Part shown: positions 1 through 7,904 of the stretch, one piece after another
Layout: each line of letters starts with the position of its first letter
How positions within the stretch are numbered: the first letter of the stretch is position 1
NCBI GenBank assembly: GCA_965659945.1
Contig: CBFHYJ010000040.1
Location: 1-15,663, forward strand
Direction of reading: 5' to 3'
Origin: VMDJ01 sp965659945
Lineage (GTDB): Bacteria > Pseudomonadota > Gammaproteobacteria > Chromatiales > Chromatiaceae
DNA: 15,663 nt
Program-made: the position numbers and the translations under genes
The notes under the pieces: model-generated
Seen by the model: only the letters and a program-made list of their open reading frames with translations
The model's database searches: none
What the model was told of the DNA's origin: nothing

Positions 1-95
1 CCTGACTCCATACCCGCCAACGTTTTCTTAGCGCGCAAAATTGGTAGTGGGCAGTTCAAACCTGATGCATCTAGCTCTTCGTGAAATTCAGACAT
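1..95 (-). CDS. tusA: TusA-family sulfur carrier protein (5' part, cut by window edge)
   Basis: Only the first 31 codons are present. The protein begins MSEFHEELDASGLNCPLPIL and carries the CPxP signature of TusA/SirA-like proteins, with Cys15 as the predicted persulfide-carrying residue. TusA passes sulfane sulfur between cytoplasmic sulfurtransferases. In bacteria that oxidise sulfur through rDsr it hands sulfur on towards DsrEFH/DsrC; in other bacteria it serves tRNA thiolation. The ATG at 95 is preceded by a strong Shine-Dalgarno (GGAGG at about 102-106). The gene lies 106 bp downstream of a rhodanese on the same strand and has its own promoter-like sequence in the gap. The rhd-tusA order is common in rDsr sulfur oxidisers, where dsrE2 usually comes next; that position is outside this window. 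The family call is firm, and the sulfur-oxidation role is inferred from context. Confidence 0.92.
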   Translation of the reverse strand, partial: MSEFHEELDASGLNCPLPILRAKKTLAGMES

Positions 96-149
96 ATGCA
101 ACCTCCGGGAAGCTATATTTAACGTTTATGTAATAAAAATCGGTAAAAC

Positions 150-178
150 GTTATATTCCAATAAAGTAGGGAATGCAA
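150..178 (-). promoter_or_regulatory. Predicted sigma70-type promoter for tusA
   Basis: On the minus strand, a -35 TTGCAT (178-173) and a -10 TATAAC (155-150) are separated by exactly 17 bases, about 55 bp upstream of the tusA start. It lies in the rhodanese-tusA gap, so tusA may be transcribed both with the rhodanese and on its own. This is a consensus match only. Confidence 0.5.
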
Positions 179-201
179 CCTACCCCAATGGGCTAGAACG
201 C

Positions 202-537
202 TTAGGCTCGAGCACGATCCGGGGCGACAATATCAAAGCCATTTTGTGCCCAAGAAATGATGCCGCCACGCAAATTAATAGCATTATCAATACCTTGCTG
301 AGCCAAGAACTGGCACGCATGGTGTGAGCGAGCACCACTACGGCAATAAAGAACCACATCTTTATCTTTAGGAAGGTCTTGCATACGCAAAGGGATCAGG
401 TGCATCGCCCAATGCTCAGCACCAGGCAGAACACCCTGTGCCCATTCAGCATCGCTACGAATATCGAGCACCATAACGTCATCGCCTGCTGCAATGCGGC
501 GCTGTAGTTCAGTTGCTTCAATCTCTTTAACTAACAT
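202..537 (-). CDS. Single-domain rhodanese (sulfurtransferase)
   Basis: A 111-residue single rhodanese domain that moves sulfane sulfur through a cysteine persulfide. The active-site loop is CRSGAR with catalytic Cys65. The domain also shows the expected DIRSDAEW segment near residue 25 and the closing LRGGIISW segment near residue 89. There is no signal peptide, so it should be cytoplasmic. I chose the ATG at 537 because GAGG sits 5 bases upstream and the family homology begins there. An in-frame start 42 bases further upstream exists but adds a tail unlike the family. The next gene on this strand is tusA, matching the rhd-tusA pairs of sulfur oxidisers, in which the rhodanese loads TusA. 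The fold is certain; the donor and the acceptor are inferred. Confidence 0.93.
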   Translation of the reverse strand: MLVKEIEATELQRRIAAGDDVMVLDIRSDAEWAQGVLPGAEHWAMHLIPLRMQDLPKDKDVVLYCRSGARSHHACQFLAQQGIDNAINLRGGIISWAQNGFDIVAPDRARA

Positions 538-586
538 GTAAACCTCGTGAAATTTTCGCCTATCTGGCTGAAAAACCAATCAAAAT

Positions 587-615
587 AGTATATTATAAAA
601 CACTGATATATTCAA
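587..615 (-). promoter_or_regulatory. Predicted sigma70-type promoter for rhodanese-tusA
   Basis: On the minus strand, -35 TTGAAT (615-610) and -10 TATACT (592-587) are separated by 17 bases and lie about 50 bp upstream of the rhodanese ATG at 537. The site is in the AT-rich 152-bp divergent gap shared with cysG. I saw no equally good promoter on the plus strand for cysG in the same gap. Confidence 0.5.
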
Positions 616-689
616 GCTGAGCCTTTGCCTCCTGCGGTTTCTGAGGTAGATTGTGCGGCTGTTTTCGGGCAATTTCCGTGGGTTAATTC

Positions 690-2141
690 ATGCAACATCT
701 ACCGATTTTTTTTGATGTAAAACAACAACTTTGCGTCGTTATCGGCGGTGGAGAAATCGCCACTCGTAAAGTTTCTCTGCTGTGCCGCGCGCAAGCTAAG
801 GTGCAGGTTGTCTCGCCAGAGCTCTGCCCCGCTCTGCAAAACATGCTGGCCGATGGCAAGATTGAGCACATCAGCAAAACCTACGCAGATAACGATCTGG
901 ATAACGCCGTTTTGGTAATTGGCGCTACCGATAACCTGGATGTGAATCGACAGATTGCCCAAACCGCGAAAGCTAAAGGCATCCCCGTTAACGTGGTCGA
1001 TAACCCAGGTGATGGCAACTTCATCATGCCGTCGATCATTGACCGCTCTCCCGTAGTGGCTGCGGTTTCAACTGGCGGCGCATCACCGGTACTGGCACGC
1101 ATGATTCGCACCCGTTTGGAATCACTCATACCTGCGGGCTACGGCCGCCTAGCTGAGTTAGCTAGCAAATTCCGCAAACGCGTGAAAGAGGCTTTTGATA
1201 ACAGCGAAGATCGTCGTCGCTTCTGGGATTGTATCTTCCAAGGTGGCGTTGCCGAGCGCGTATTCTCAGGCCACTTTGATGAAGCCGAGCACCTGCTTGA
1301 GCAAGAGCTCGAAAAAGCCAGCAAGTTACAAGGCATGGGTGAGGTTTATTTGGTCGGCGCCGGTCCTGGTGATCCGGATCTACTGACCTTCCGCGCACTG
1401 CGTTTAATGCAACAAGCGGATGTTGTGGTTTACGACCGCCTAGTCGCCAAGCCCATCTTAGACATGACTCGCCGTGATGCACGTCGTGTCTACGTGGGTA
1501 AAGAACGTGACAATCACGCCATGCGCCAAGAAGAGATCAATCAATTGCTGGCTGATCTGGCAAAAGAAGGGCATCGCGTATTACGCCTTAAAGGTGGTGA
1601 TCCGTTCATCTTTGGTCGTGGTGGCGAAGAGATCGACACCCTTGCAGCTCAAGGCGTACCTTTCCAAGTCGTTCCAGGTGTGACCGCAGCAGCAGGTTGT
1701 GCAAGTTACGCCGGCATTCCACTGACTCACCGTGATTACGCGCAATCAGTGACCTTTGTCACCGGTCACCTTAAAGACAACACCATGAACTTAAATTGGG
1801 CTCAGTTAGCACAACCCGCCCAAACGATTGTGTTCTACATGGGTTTGAAAGGTTTACCTGTTATCAGCCGCGAGCTACAAGCGCATGGCATGCCAGGCAA
1901 TACCCCTGCGGCACTGGTTCAGCAAGGCACCACATATAGCCAACGTGTTTTCACTGGCACTATTGATACCCTGCCTGAAATCGCTGAGCGTGAACAACCT
2001 AAGCCACCGACGTTGATCATCGTCGGCGATGTGGTTGAGCTACAAGAGAAGCTTTCTTGGTTCACCCCACCTCAGACATCAAGCCAAGGGGCAACAACCC
2101 CCATCCTGCCGGGCACCGAACACAACGCGACTCGCGCATAA
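690..2141 (+). CDS. cysG: Siroheme synthase CysG (dehydrogenase/ferrochelatase plus SUMT)
   Basis: A 483-residue trifunctional enzyme making siroheme from uroporphyrinogen III. The N-terminal half (about 1-210) is the precorrin-2 dehydrogenase/ferrochelatase, with the NAD-binding VIGGGEIATRK near residue 17 and the STGGASPVLARMIR segment conserved in CysG. The C-terminal half (about 218-460) is uroporphyrinogen-III C-methyltransferase, with VGAGPGDPDLLT, YDRLV, GGDPFIFGRGGEE and PGVTAA. It is slightly longer than E. coli CysG (457 aa) because of a low-complexity C-terminal tail. Siroheme is the cofactor of sulfite and nitrite reductases. With dsr genes at the right end of the window, supplying siroheme to rDsr is the likely role, although assimilatory use cannot be excluded. 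The ATG at 690 lacks a strong Shine-Dalgarno. The gene is divergent from rhodanese-tusA and ends in a strong terminator. Confidence 0.97.
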   Translation: MQHLPIFFDVKQQLCVVIGGGEIATRKVSLLCRAQAKVQVVSPELCPALQNMLADGKIEHISKTYADNDLDNAVLVIGATDNLDVNRQIAQTAKAKGIPVNVVDNPGDGNFIMPSIIDRSPVVAAVSTGGASPVLARMIRTRLESLIPAGYGRLAELASKFRKRVKEAFDNSEDRRRFWDCIFQGGVAERVFSGHFDEAEHLLEQELEKASKLQGMGEVYLVGAGPGDPDLLTFRALRLMQQADVVVYDRLVAKPILDMTRRDARRVYVGKERDNHAMRQEEINQLLADLAKEGHRVLRLKGGDPFIFGRGGEEIDTLAAQGVPFQVVPGVTAAAGCASYAGIPLTHRDYAQSVTFVTGHLKDNTMNLNWAQLAQPAQTIVFYMGLKGLPVISRELQAHGMPGNTPAALVQQGTTYSQRVFTGTIDTLPEIAEREQPKPPTLIIVGDVVELQEKLSWFTPPQTSSQGATTPILPGTEHNATRA

Positions 2142-2168
2142 AAAAAGGGGCTTCAAGCCCCTTTTTTT
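2140..2168. terminator. Bidirectional intrinsic terminator between cysG and the second rhodanese
   Basis: The palindrome consists of an A-run, GGGGC, a TTCAA loop, GCCCC and a T-run of seven, giving a 5-bp GC stem extended by A:T pairs to about 12 bp with U-tracts in both directions. It contains the last bases of the cysG stop codon (2139-2141) and overlaps the stop of the convergent rhodanese (2167-2169), so one element serves both genes. Confidence 0.93.
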
Positions 2169-2646
2169 AATAACCCACCCAATCAGCCGGGGTTCGTTGA
2201 TCATCTCGAACAACCGAAGTGAAATATTCCTCAGCATCATCAATATCGACTTCTTTACCCGTTTGATCCATCAAGGGTTGTTCATAATCATTCCAACCGC
2301 GCAGGCCGGTTTTTAACGAAGCAACATTTTTGTAACCTAATACAATCATCGAGAAAGCCGCCATCAAGCTACGGTTACCCGAGCGACACACAACAACAAC
2401 CTCTTTATCACGCGAACGAACCAAGTCAGGAATCGTGTCGTCGTAATCCCAATCCACACAAGACTCTAAGATGCCACGCGGCGCACTGATTGAATTTGGG
2501 ATGTGCATGGCGGCATATTCTTCTGGCTCACGCACATCAACAATCACAAGGTCCGGATTTTCAGCAAGACGCTCTTCTAAGTCCCACGGCATCAGTTCCT
2601 TGATGTCCTTTATCGACTCTTCCATTAACTTCAAAAAACGATTCAT
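2167..2646 (-). CDS. Second rhodanese-like protein, last gene of the exporter/NarXL-like operon
   Basis: A 159-residue single-domain rhodanese. It has the VIVDVREPEEY segment (about 34-44), the active-site loop CRSGNRS with Cys87, and the closing GLRGWNDYE (114-122). Compared with the 111-aa rhodanese near the left edge it has an N-terminal helix of about 25 residues and an acidic C-terminal tail of about 35 residues (KEVDIDDAEEYFTSVV and onward). Both extensions could be partner-binding surfaces. There is no signal peptide. The ATG at 2646 has GGAG 7 bases upstream. The gap to the NarL-like regulator is only 15 bp, with no room for a separate promoter, so it is probably co-transcribed with the two-component system. 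Sulfurtransferase activity is well supported by the cysteine loop; its substrate is unknown. Confidence 0.93.
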   Translation of the reverse strand: MNRFLKLMEESIKDIKELMPWDLEERLAENPDLVIVDVREPEEYAAMHIPNSISAPRGILESCVDWDYDDTIPDLVRSRDKEVVVVCRSGNRSLMAAFSMIVLGYKNVASLKTGLRGWNDYEQPLMDQTGKEVDIDDAEEYFTSVVRDDQRTPADWVGY

Positions 2647-2661
2647 AACACTACTCCGAAT

Positions 2662-3315
2662 CTAGTCGACATTACGCGCACATAACTTCTGCTCAACAGC
2701 TATCACTGCAGCTTCAACACGCGAGCTGATATCCAACTTTCTCAAGATCGACTTCACATGCAACTTTACGGTGCCATCACTGATACCCAAATTACGCGCG
2801 ATTAACTTATTACTTTGTCCATCGGCTAACAAACACAAGATCTCTTTTTCTCGTTTGGTCAGATGGGTAAATGACTTACCTTGGCTATCCGCCTCGGGTA
2901 AATCACCCTGCAGGGCCCTAGCAAGAATCATCGCGAGATCTGGCGCCACAACGGTTTGGCCCGCCACAATATTTTTCAGCGCTTCGATAAGCTCATCTGG
3001 CTCCATGTCTTTTAAAAGATAGCCATTAGCACCATTTTGAAGTGACTGAACTACATCTGATTCATCACGACTGGTGGTCAGCATCACAATCGGCATCGCT
3101 GCACCACGCTGACGTAACTCAATTAGCACCTGCAAACCATTCATCTGCGGCATACGCATATCGAGCAACACAACATCAGGCTCAAGCTCAGCAACTTTAT
3201 CGATACCCTCATGGCAATTACCTAAAGCCGCAATAACTTCAATACCGCGACGTTCTAGCAACTCCCCCAGCCCCATTCGAAATAGAGCATGATCATCGAT
3301 CATCAATATACGCAT
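2662..3315 (-). CDS. NarL/FixJ-family response regulator, partner of the adjacent NarX-like kinase
   Basis: A 217-residue two-domain regulator. The receiver (about 1-120) has the acidic pair D7/D8, phosphoacceptor Asp52 in VVLLDMRMP, Thr80 and Lys102. The output domain (about 148-212) is a LuxR/NarL-type helix-turn-helix: LTKREKEILCLLADGQSNK and then ISDGTVKLHVKSILRKL. It should bind DNA when phosphorylated by the kinase encoded just upstream, whose stop codon shares one base with this start (TAATG), so translation is coupled. It resembles NarL in layout. I do not assign the symbol narL, because the partner kinase lacks the nitrate-sensing periplasmic region and no respiratory nitrate genes are in view. 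Direct targets cannot be read from the sequence; the downstream rhodanese is one obvious candidate. Confidence 0.93.
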   Translation of the reverse strand: MRILMIDDHALFRMGLGELLERRGIEVIAALGNCHEGIDKVAELEPDVVLLDMRMPQMNGLQVLIELRQRGAAMPIVMLTTSRDESDVVQSLQNGANGYLLKDMEPDELIEALKNIVAGQTVVAPDLAMILARALQGDLPEADSQGKSFTHLTKREKEILCLLADGQSNKLIARNLGISDGTVKLHVKSILRKLDISSRVEAAVIAVEQKLCARNVD

Positions 3316-4928
3316 TAGATTATCCAGCGCTTCTCAGACAGTTTTGATTTAGCAGACGGTTGATAGTGTAACTCGACTTGAGTGCCTTCTCCTGCTTCAC
3401 TCTCGATTCGCAATGTGCCACCCAAGCGGTCAGCGCGCTCTTCCATAATCGTAAGGCCAACATGCTCTCCCGGCTTACCCTGCTTATCAGCACTATCAAA
3501 ACCAACGCCATCATCCTCTATCAATAGCGAGAGCCCCTTATCTTTATTGAAGGTCAACAACATACGGACCACATTGGCTTTGGCGTGCTTGCGAATATTG
3601 GCTAAGGTTTCTTGTGCAATACGCATGATCTGAACCTCTTCCGAGGGGCTCAATGCTGGATCAGACCACTCCTTTTGGAAAAAGGTTTTCACACCCGTAT
3701 CTTTCTCGAACGCCTTAGTCATATTTTCCAACGCATTCGCCAGACCCTTTTGATCCACTGGCGCACGAAAACTGTGCAACAGTTCACGCAATTCATCGTG
3801 CGCTTCATCAATACCATTCTTCAAACGCAACATATCGTCAGAGATTGACTGAGGATCACCATTGTTAATTTCATCTTGCAGTAAGCGCACCTGGAATCTC
3901 AAACTCGCCAAGGTTTGAGCTAACGAATCATGCAACTCATGCGCAAGTGAAGTTCTCTCATCAACTAGTGACAATCGTTGAGCTTCAATATCCGAGCTTT
4001 GTTTAGCTACTGCCATACCCAAATGGCTACCAATAGTCTCAAGTAACTGCAGAATATCCTCACGCTCAGACAAGCCATTCTTTGACACATGTAACTGATA
4101 CTGACCGAGTAACTGATCTTGATACTCAAGATTCACAGTGACCTTTTCAATCTGATCATCGGTGAACATCGTGCGGCCTAATTTGTTGACGCAATGTAGT
4201 TCACGGTTTTCACACAAGATATCGCCAGGAGATAGTGCTTTACCGCAGACACATAAATCTAAAGGCAACATCTCACGCTCACGTAAAATCTGATTATTGG
4301 GCCCCATTGCCCCCACGAGACGTAACACACCATTTGGCTGCATTAGACGTACTGTCGCAGCTTGCGCGTTTACCATTTGTTTCAATATGCGTAAAAAGCG
4401 TAATAACAACTCATCCAAGCTATCCGCTTGGTTAATGGATGCCGCAACATCGTAAAGAATCTTAAGCGATGCTGTTTTTTGCGCTAAACGACTGGTTTGT
4501 TGCGCGACTCGTTGATCCATATCGTCATAGAGCTCATTTAACTCATCGTTGATGCTACGAATATCCTCAACCATATTCTTCAGCACACCAGGAGCATGCA
4601 ATGAAATGTGTGTATTCGGCTCACCCGATATCACCCGAGCGATTGACGCTTCTAGTCGTGAAAGTGGATCAAGCAATCGGTTACGCATACGTGACAACAT
4701 GATCCAGAACATGATGGTCATACTGACGACGCTTACACCAAGCATTTTCATTGCATTATCAAAATCGATCTTTTGCATCACCATTAAAGAGAAAACCGTG
4801 ACCGCACTCATAAGCGCAAATAAAAACACCAACAAAGGTGCCAACATCCCAACGCGATACATCATGCCCAACACGCGGCCAGAAACCGCGCGCTCTGGGC
4901 GAGTGCGACGTCGATTAATAACTGCCAC
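3315..4928 (-). CDS. NarX-like sensor histidine kinase without a periplasmic domain, with a cytoplasmic four-Cys cluster
   Basis: A 537-residue membrane kinase. Two transmembrane segments (about 28-51 and 61-79) are separated by only about ten residues, so the large nitrate-binding periplasmic domain of NarX/NarQ is absent. A HAMP-like linker (about 80-135) and a coiled segment lead to a GAF-like central module (about 150-310) containing C226, C228, C239 and C246. The HisKA_3 dimerisation helix has LAHELHDSLAQTL, with His333 as predicted phosphosite. The ATPase domain shows N444 (TLANIRKHA) and the G-box DDGVGFD (472-478). The start is a GTG at 4928, overlapping the cca stop by 14 bases; a later ATG pair near 4865 is possible. 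The kinase call is firm. The cysteine cluster suggests Fe-S, metal or thiol sensing (inference), by analogy with NreB-type oxygen sensors. Confidence 0.92.
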   Translation of the reverse strand: MAVINRRRTRPERAVSGRVLGMMYRVGMLAPLLVFLFALMSAVTVFSLMVMQKIDFDNAMKMLGVSVVSMTIMFWIMLSRMRNRLLDPLSRLEASIARVISGEPNTHISLHAPGVLKNMVEDIRSINDELNELYDDMDQRVAQQTSRLAQKTASLKILYDVAASINQADSLDELLLRFLRILKQMVNAQAATVRLMQPNGVLRLVGAMGPNNQILREREMLPLDLCVCGKALSPGDILCENRELHCVNKLGRTMFTDDQIEKVTVNLEYQDQLLGQYQLHVSKNGLSEREDILQLLETIGSHLGMAVAKQSSDIEAQRLSLVDERTSLAHELHDSLAQTLASLRFQVRLLQDEINNGDPQSISDDMLRLKNGIDEAHDELRELLHSFRAPVDQKGLANALENMTKAFEKDTGVKTFFQKEWSDPALSPSEEVQIMRIAQETLANIRKHAKANVVRMLLTFNKDKGLSLLIEDDGVGFDSADKQGKPGEHVGLTIMEERADRLGGTLRIESEAGEGTQVELHYQPSAKSKLSEKRWII

Positions 4929-6069
4929 GCTGAATAACCTTATCTAGCATACGCACCATGGTATCGCGCTTTTGCTGCTTAATCGCATCACCAAGCGCCT
5001 TGCCACTGAGTGACTCATCTTTCAGGCTGTCACGATTAATGGCGGTTACCGCTCCTCTTACCTGTCGCAATACGCCAGCCAGAGCATCATCTTTAATCAT
5101 TAACTCGATAACCTGCCAGCGCTTATCTGATTTGTCATTCGCTAACCAGAGCTGGGCTTCCTCGAATAGCCTAACCCAATCAACAACAGCAAAAAGATTC
5201 ACATCACGATCCTGCAAGGGCTCGATTAAATCTTGTGCTAACTCGGTTAAACGCTTTGGCAAATCCGCCACTGACAAAAGCTTATTGGCATCTGTTTGAT
5301 CAGTCAGTACAAATACCGCAAAACGAATCTCGCTTTGATCACTTCGCCCTGATGCTTTTTGCAATGCCGCTAATGCGACCGACTGGTGACCTTTGGCATG
5401 CGCTTCACCTGATGTCTCGCCCATAAACTCAGGCAGCCATTCAGCTAATGCAGCACATCCTGCTAACACCTCAAAGAAACGCCACGGATGCTGGCCATTG
5501 AAAGCCTTGTTGATTTCTCGACCGAAACGCTGAGGCGTAATTTTCGACATCATCCGATTAGCGACCATTTGACGCATCAATTTATGGGTTTTATGCGAAA
5601 CCCGAAAACGACTACCTAATTGAGCAGCAAAACGCGCCACGCGTAACAAGCGAATTGGGTCGTCTGCAAACGCATCTGTGATATGACGCAACAGGCCATC
5701 ATTTAAGTCTGAAACACCATCATGCTTATCGATTAACTCACCGGCAGCATCTCGAACCATCGCATTGATCGTTAGATCACGACGCAACAGATCTTCTTCT
5801 AAGGTGACGCTGTGAATGTCTACCTGAAAACCGCGATAACCTTCACCGCTGTGCTTTTCACGACGTGCTAAGGCATATTCCTCTTTTGTTTCGGGATGCA
5901 AAAAAACAGGGAACTCAGGATCTAAGCGCGTAAAGCCTGCCGACAGCATATCGTCTTCATTACAACCGACAACAACCCAGTCACGCTCATGGACCGTAAG
6001 CCCTAGTAGCTCATCACGTACCGCGCCACCAACGAGATAAGATCGACTAAGTATCTGATCAAGCGTCAT
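4915..6069 (-). CDS. cca: CCA tRNA nucleotidyltransferase (class II, with degenerate HD region)
   Basis: A 384-residue enzyme that adds or repairs the 3' CCA end of tRNAs. The class II head has YLVGGAVRDELLG (11-23), ERDWVVVG (28-35), EEYALARREKHSG, RRDLTINA (96-103) and DDPIRLLRVARF (136-147). The neck has TPQRFGRE. In E. coli-type CCA enzymes the following domain is a metal-dependent HD phosphohydrolase. Here the FAxxxHD block reads RFAVFVLTD, so the HD pair is gone, and no other HD pair is evident. The first carboxylate of the usual DxD is Glu28. The expected product is therefore CCA-adding but lacking HD phosphatase/phosphodiesterase activity. I chose the ATG at 6069, overlapping the exporter stop by 11 bases, because homology starts there; an upstream in-frame GTG at 6093 is less likely. 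Confidence 0.93.
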   Translation of the reverse strand: MTLDQILSRSYLVGGAVRDELLGLTVHERDWVVVGCNEDDMLSAGFTRLDPEFPVFLHPETKEEYALARREKHSGEGYRGFQVDIHSVTLEEDLLRRDLTINAMVRDAAGELIDKHDGVSDLNDGLLRHITDAFADDPIRLLRVARFAAQLGSRFRVSHKTHKLMRQMVANRMMSKITPQRFGREINKAFNGQHPWRFFEVLAGCAALAEWLPEFMGETSGEAHAKGHQSVALAALQKASGRSDQSEIRFAVFVLTDQTDANKLLSVADLPKRLTELAQDLIEPLQDRDVNLFAVVDWVRLFEEAQLWLANDKSDKRWQVIELMIKDDALAGVLRQVRGAVTAINRDSLKDESLSGKALGDAIKQQKRDTMVRMLDKVIQRGSY

Positions 6070-7879
6070 TGCCCACCTGCTCTTCCTGTTCACGCTCTTG
6101 GCGTTGCAACTCCCACATGTCGCGATACTGCCCTGCTAAAGCCATCAGCTCCGCATGCGTACCACTTTCAACAATGCGTCCTTTTTCCATCACCAAAATA
6201 CGATCAGCATCTACGATCGTAGAAAGACGGTGCGCAATCACTAAAGTAGTGTGATTCTCAGCAACCGAAGCCAAGGTTTTGTTAATCGCTAATTCGGTTT
6301 GGCTATCTAATGAAGAGGTTGCCTCATCAAATATCAGTATCTGAGGCCGTTTAAGAATCGCGCGAGCAATTGCAACACGCTGCTTCTCACCACCAGAGAG
6401 CTTAAGGCCTCGCTCACCGACTACGCTATCCCATCCGTCTGGTAACTCATCCACAAAGTCTTTGATATGCGCCAACTCGGCTGCACGAATCACTTCATCG
6501 TGCGTAGCACCTGGTCGACCATAAGCGATGTTGTAAAAAATGGTGTCATTAAACAGAACCGTATCTTGCGGCACGATACCAATCGCTTGGCGCAAACTGT
6601 CTTGCGTGACTGTTGCAATTGATTGATCATCAATCGTGATTTCACCTTGATTCACATCGTAGAAGCGATAAAGCAAACGAGACAAGGTCGATTTGCCCGC
6701 ACCACTATGGCCAACTACCGCAAACTTTTTACCCGGCGCAATCGTTAAGTCGAGATCAAATACAATTTGCCGCTGATCGGTATAACCAAAGTCGACATGC
6801 TTAAAGTCAATCTCACCACGCGTCACACTGAGCTCAGTCGCACCATCTTTATCACTGACCTCAGGCGGTGTATCGAGCAGCTTAAAGATCAGGTCCATAT
6901 CTGCCAGTGAGTATTTTATCTGGCGGTACACAATGCCAAGAAAACCCAACGGTATAAATAACTGCAGTAAGAAAGCATTCACCAACACGAGGTCACCTAT
7001 ACCCATCTTACCGGTCGCTACATGATCGGCTGCCAACACCATAACCAGCGTGACACCTAGCGCAATAATTGCTCCCTGACCAAAGTTCAACATCGACATT
7101 GAACTTTGACTACGAACCGCCCAGTGCTCCCAGTCAGTGAGCGTTTCGTCGTAACGTTTAAGCTCTAGCTTTTCATTACCAAAGTACTTAACCGTTTCGT
7201 AGTTAATCAAGCTATCAAAGGCAATCGAATTACCTTGCGAGTCGAGCTTATTCATATGATGACGAAAATCCATACGCCACTCTGTTATCGCAAAGGTGAA
7301 CAGCATGTACAAACCAATCGACCCAAAGATCGCGATGGTAAAGATCGGGTCATATTGAGTAAGCAGCACAAACGCCACTAAGCCAAATTCCACCACAATC
7401 GGAATGATGCTGAATGCCATGTAGTTAAGTATCTGGCTAACCGAACGCGTGCCTCTCTCAAGGTCGCGACTCACAGCACCAGTTTTACGTTCCAAATGGA
7501 AACGTAGGGACAACTTATGCAGATGATCGAGAACACGTGTTGAAAGTCGGCGCATAGCCCGATAGCGCACCTTGGCAAATACCACGTCGCGCAACTCATT
7601 AAATAAGCTCGAGCTGAGTTTCAAAATGCCGTAAACCACAAGCAACGAAACAGGCAAGATAAGGGCTAATTCTTGAGCCTTGGCTTGTTCAAAATGCTCA
7701 ATGATGTCCTTCAGCACAATCGGCACACCGACATTCGCCGCTTTTGACAACACTAGGCAGCTCAACGCAAATAAAGCACGTCCTCGAAACTCCAATAAAA
7801 ATGGCAACATGCTGCGCAGGTTGTACCAATCCCGACGATCTTTATGGACTTGCGGTGAATCTTTGGTGATCTGCACCAT
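6059..7879 (-). CDS. Atm1/ABCB7-type ABC exporter (permease-ATPase fusion)
   Basis: A 606-residue half-transporter expected to homodimerise in the inner membrane. The membrane domain spans about 30-330, with several hydrophobic helices. It includes NYETVKYFGNE (226-236), a segment characteristic of the Atm1/HMT1/ABCB7 group rather than MsbA. The ATPase domain has Walker A GHSGAGKST (390-398), Q-loop Q438, signature LSGGEKQ (494-500), Walker B ILIFDEA (514-520) and H-loop His550. Characterised Atm1-type exporters move glutathione conjugates and glutathione-bound sulfur or metals. Here it is the first gene of an overlapping operon with cca, a NarX-like kinase, a NarL-like regulator and a rhodanese, so a sulfur-related cargo is plausible but inferred. 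The ATG at 7879 has only a distant purine-rich Shine-Dalgarno. It is divergent from the S24-fold gene. Confidence 0.93.
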   Translation of the reverse strand: MVQITKDSPQVHKDRRDWYNLRSMLPFLLEFRGRALFALSCLVLSKAANVGVPIVLKDIIEHFEQAKAQELALILPVSLLVVYGILKLSSSLFNELRDVVFAKVRYRAMRRLSTRVLDHLHKLSLRFHLERKTGAVSRDLERGTRSVSQILNYMAFSIIPIVVEFGLVAFVLLTQYDPIFTIAIFGSIGLYMLFTFAITEWRMDFRHHMNKLDSQGNSIAFDSLINYETVKYFGNEKLELKRYDETLTDWEHWAVRSQSSMSMLNFGQGAIIALGVTLVMVLAADHVATGKMGIGDLVLVNAFLLQLFIPLGFLGIVYRQIKYSLADMDLIFKLLDTPPEVSDKDGATELSVTRGEIDFKHVDFGYTDQRQIVFDLDLTIAPGKKFAVVGHSGAGKSTLSRLLYRFYDVNQGEITIDDQSIATVTQDSLRQAIGIVPQDTVLFNDTIFYNIAYGRPGATHDEVIRAAELAHIKDFVDELPDGWDSVVGERGLKLSGGEKQRVAIARAILKRPQILIFDEATSSLDSQTELAINKTLASVAENHTTLVIAHRLSTIVDADRILVMEKGRIVESGTHAELMALAGQYRDMWELQRQEREQEEQVGNDA

Positions 7880-7904
7880 GATAGAATTAGCCTTTAATTT
7901 CAGC

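Noticed and set aside
121..152. Repeated AACGTT boxes (121-126 and 147-152) upstream of tusA as regulator sites
   Set aside because: Two short 6-base palindromes in AT-rich DNA are easily due to chance and show no further symmetry.
1162..1482. 106-codon open frame on the minus strand inside cysG
   Set aside because: A shadow of the cysG coding sequence, with no recognisable domain and an atypical composition.
3315..4928. Naming the kinase/regulator pair narX-narL as a nitrate-sensing system
   Set aside because: The periplasmic nitrate-binding region is missing and no nitrate respiration genes are visible, so only the family-level name is supported.
6070..6093. GTG start for cca at 6093
   Set aside because: It would add 8 residues not shared with the family; the ATG at 6069 is better placed and overlaps the exporter stop in the usual coupled way.
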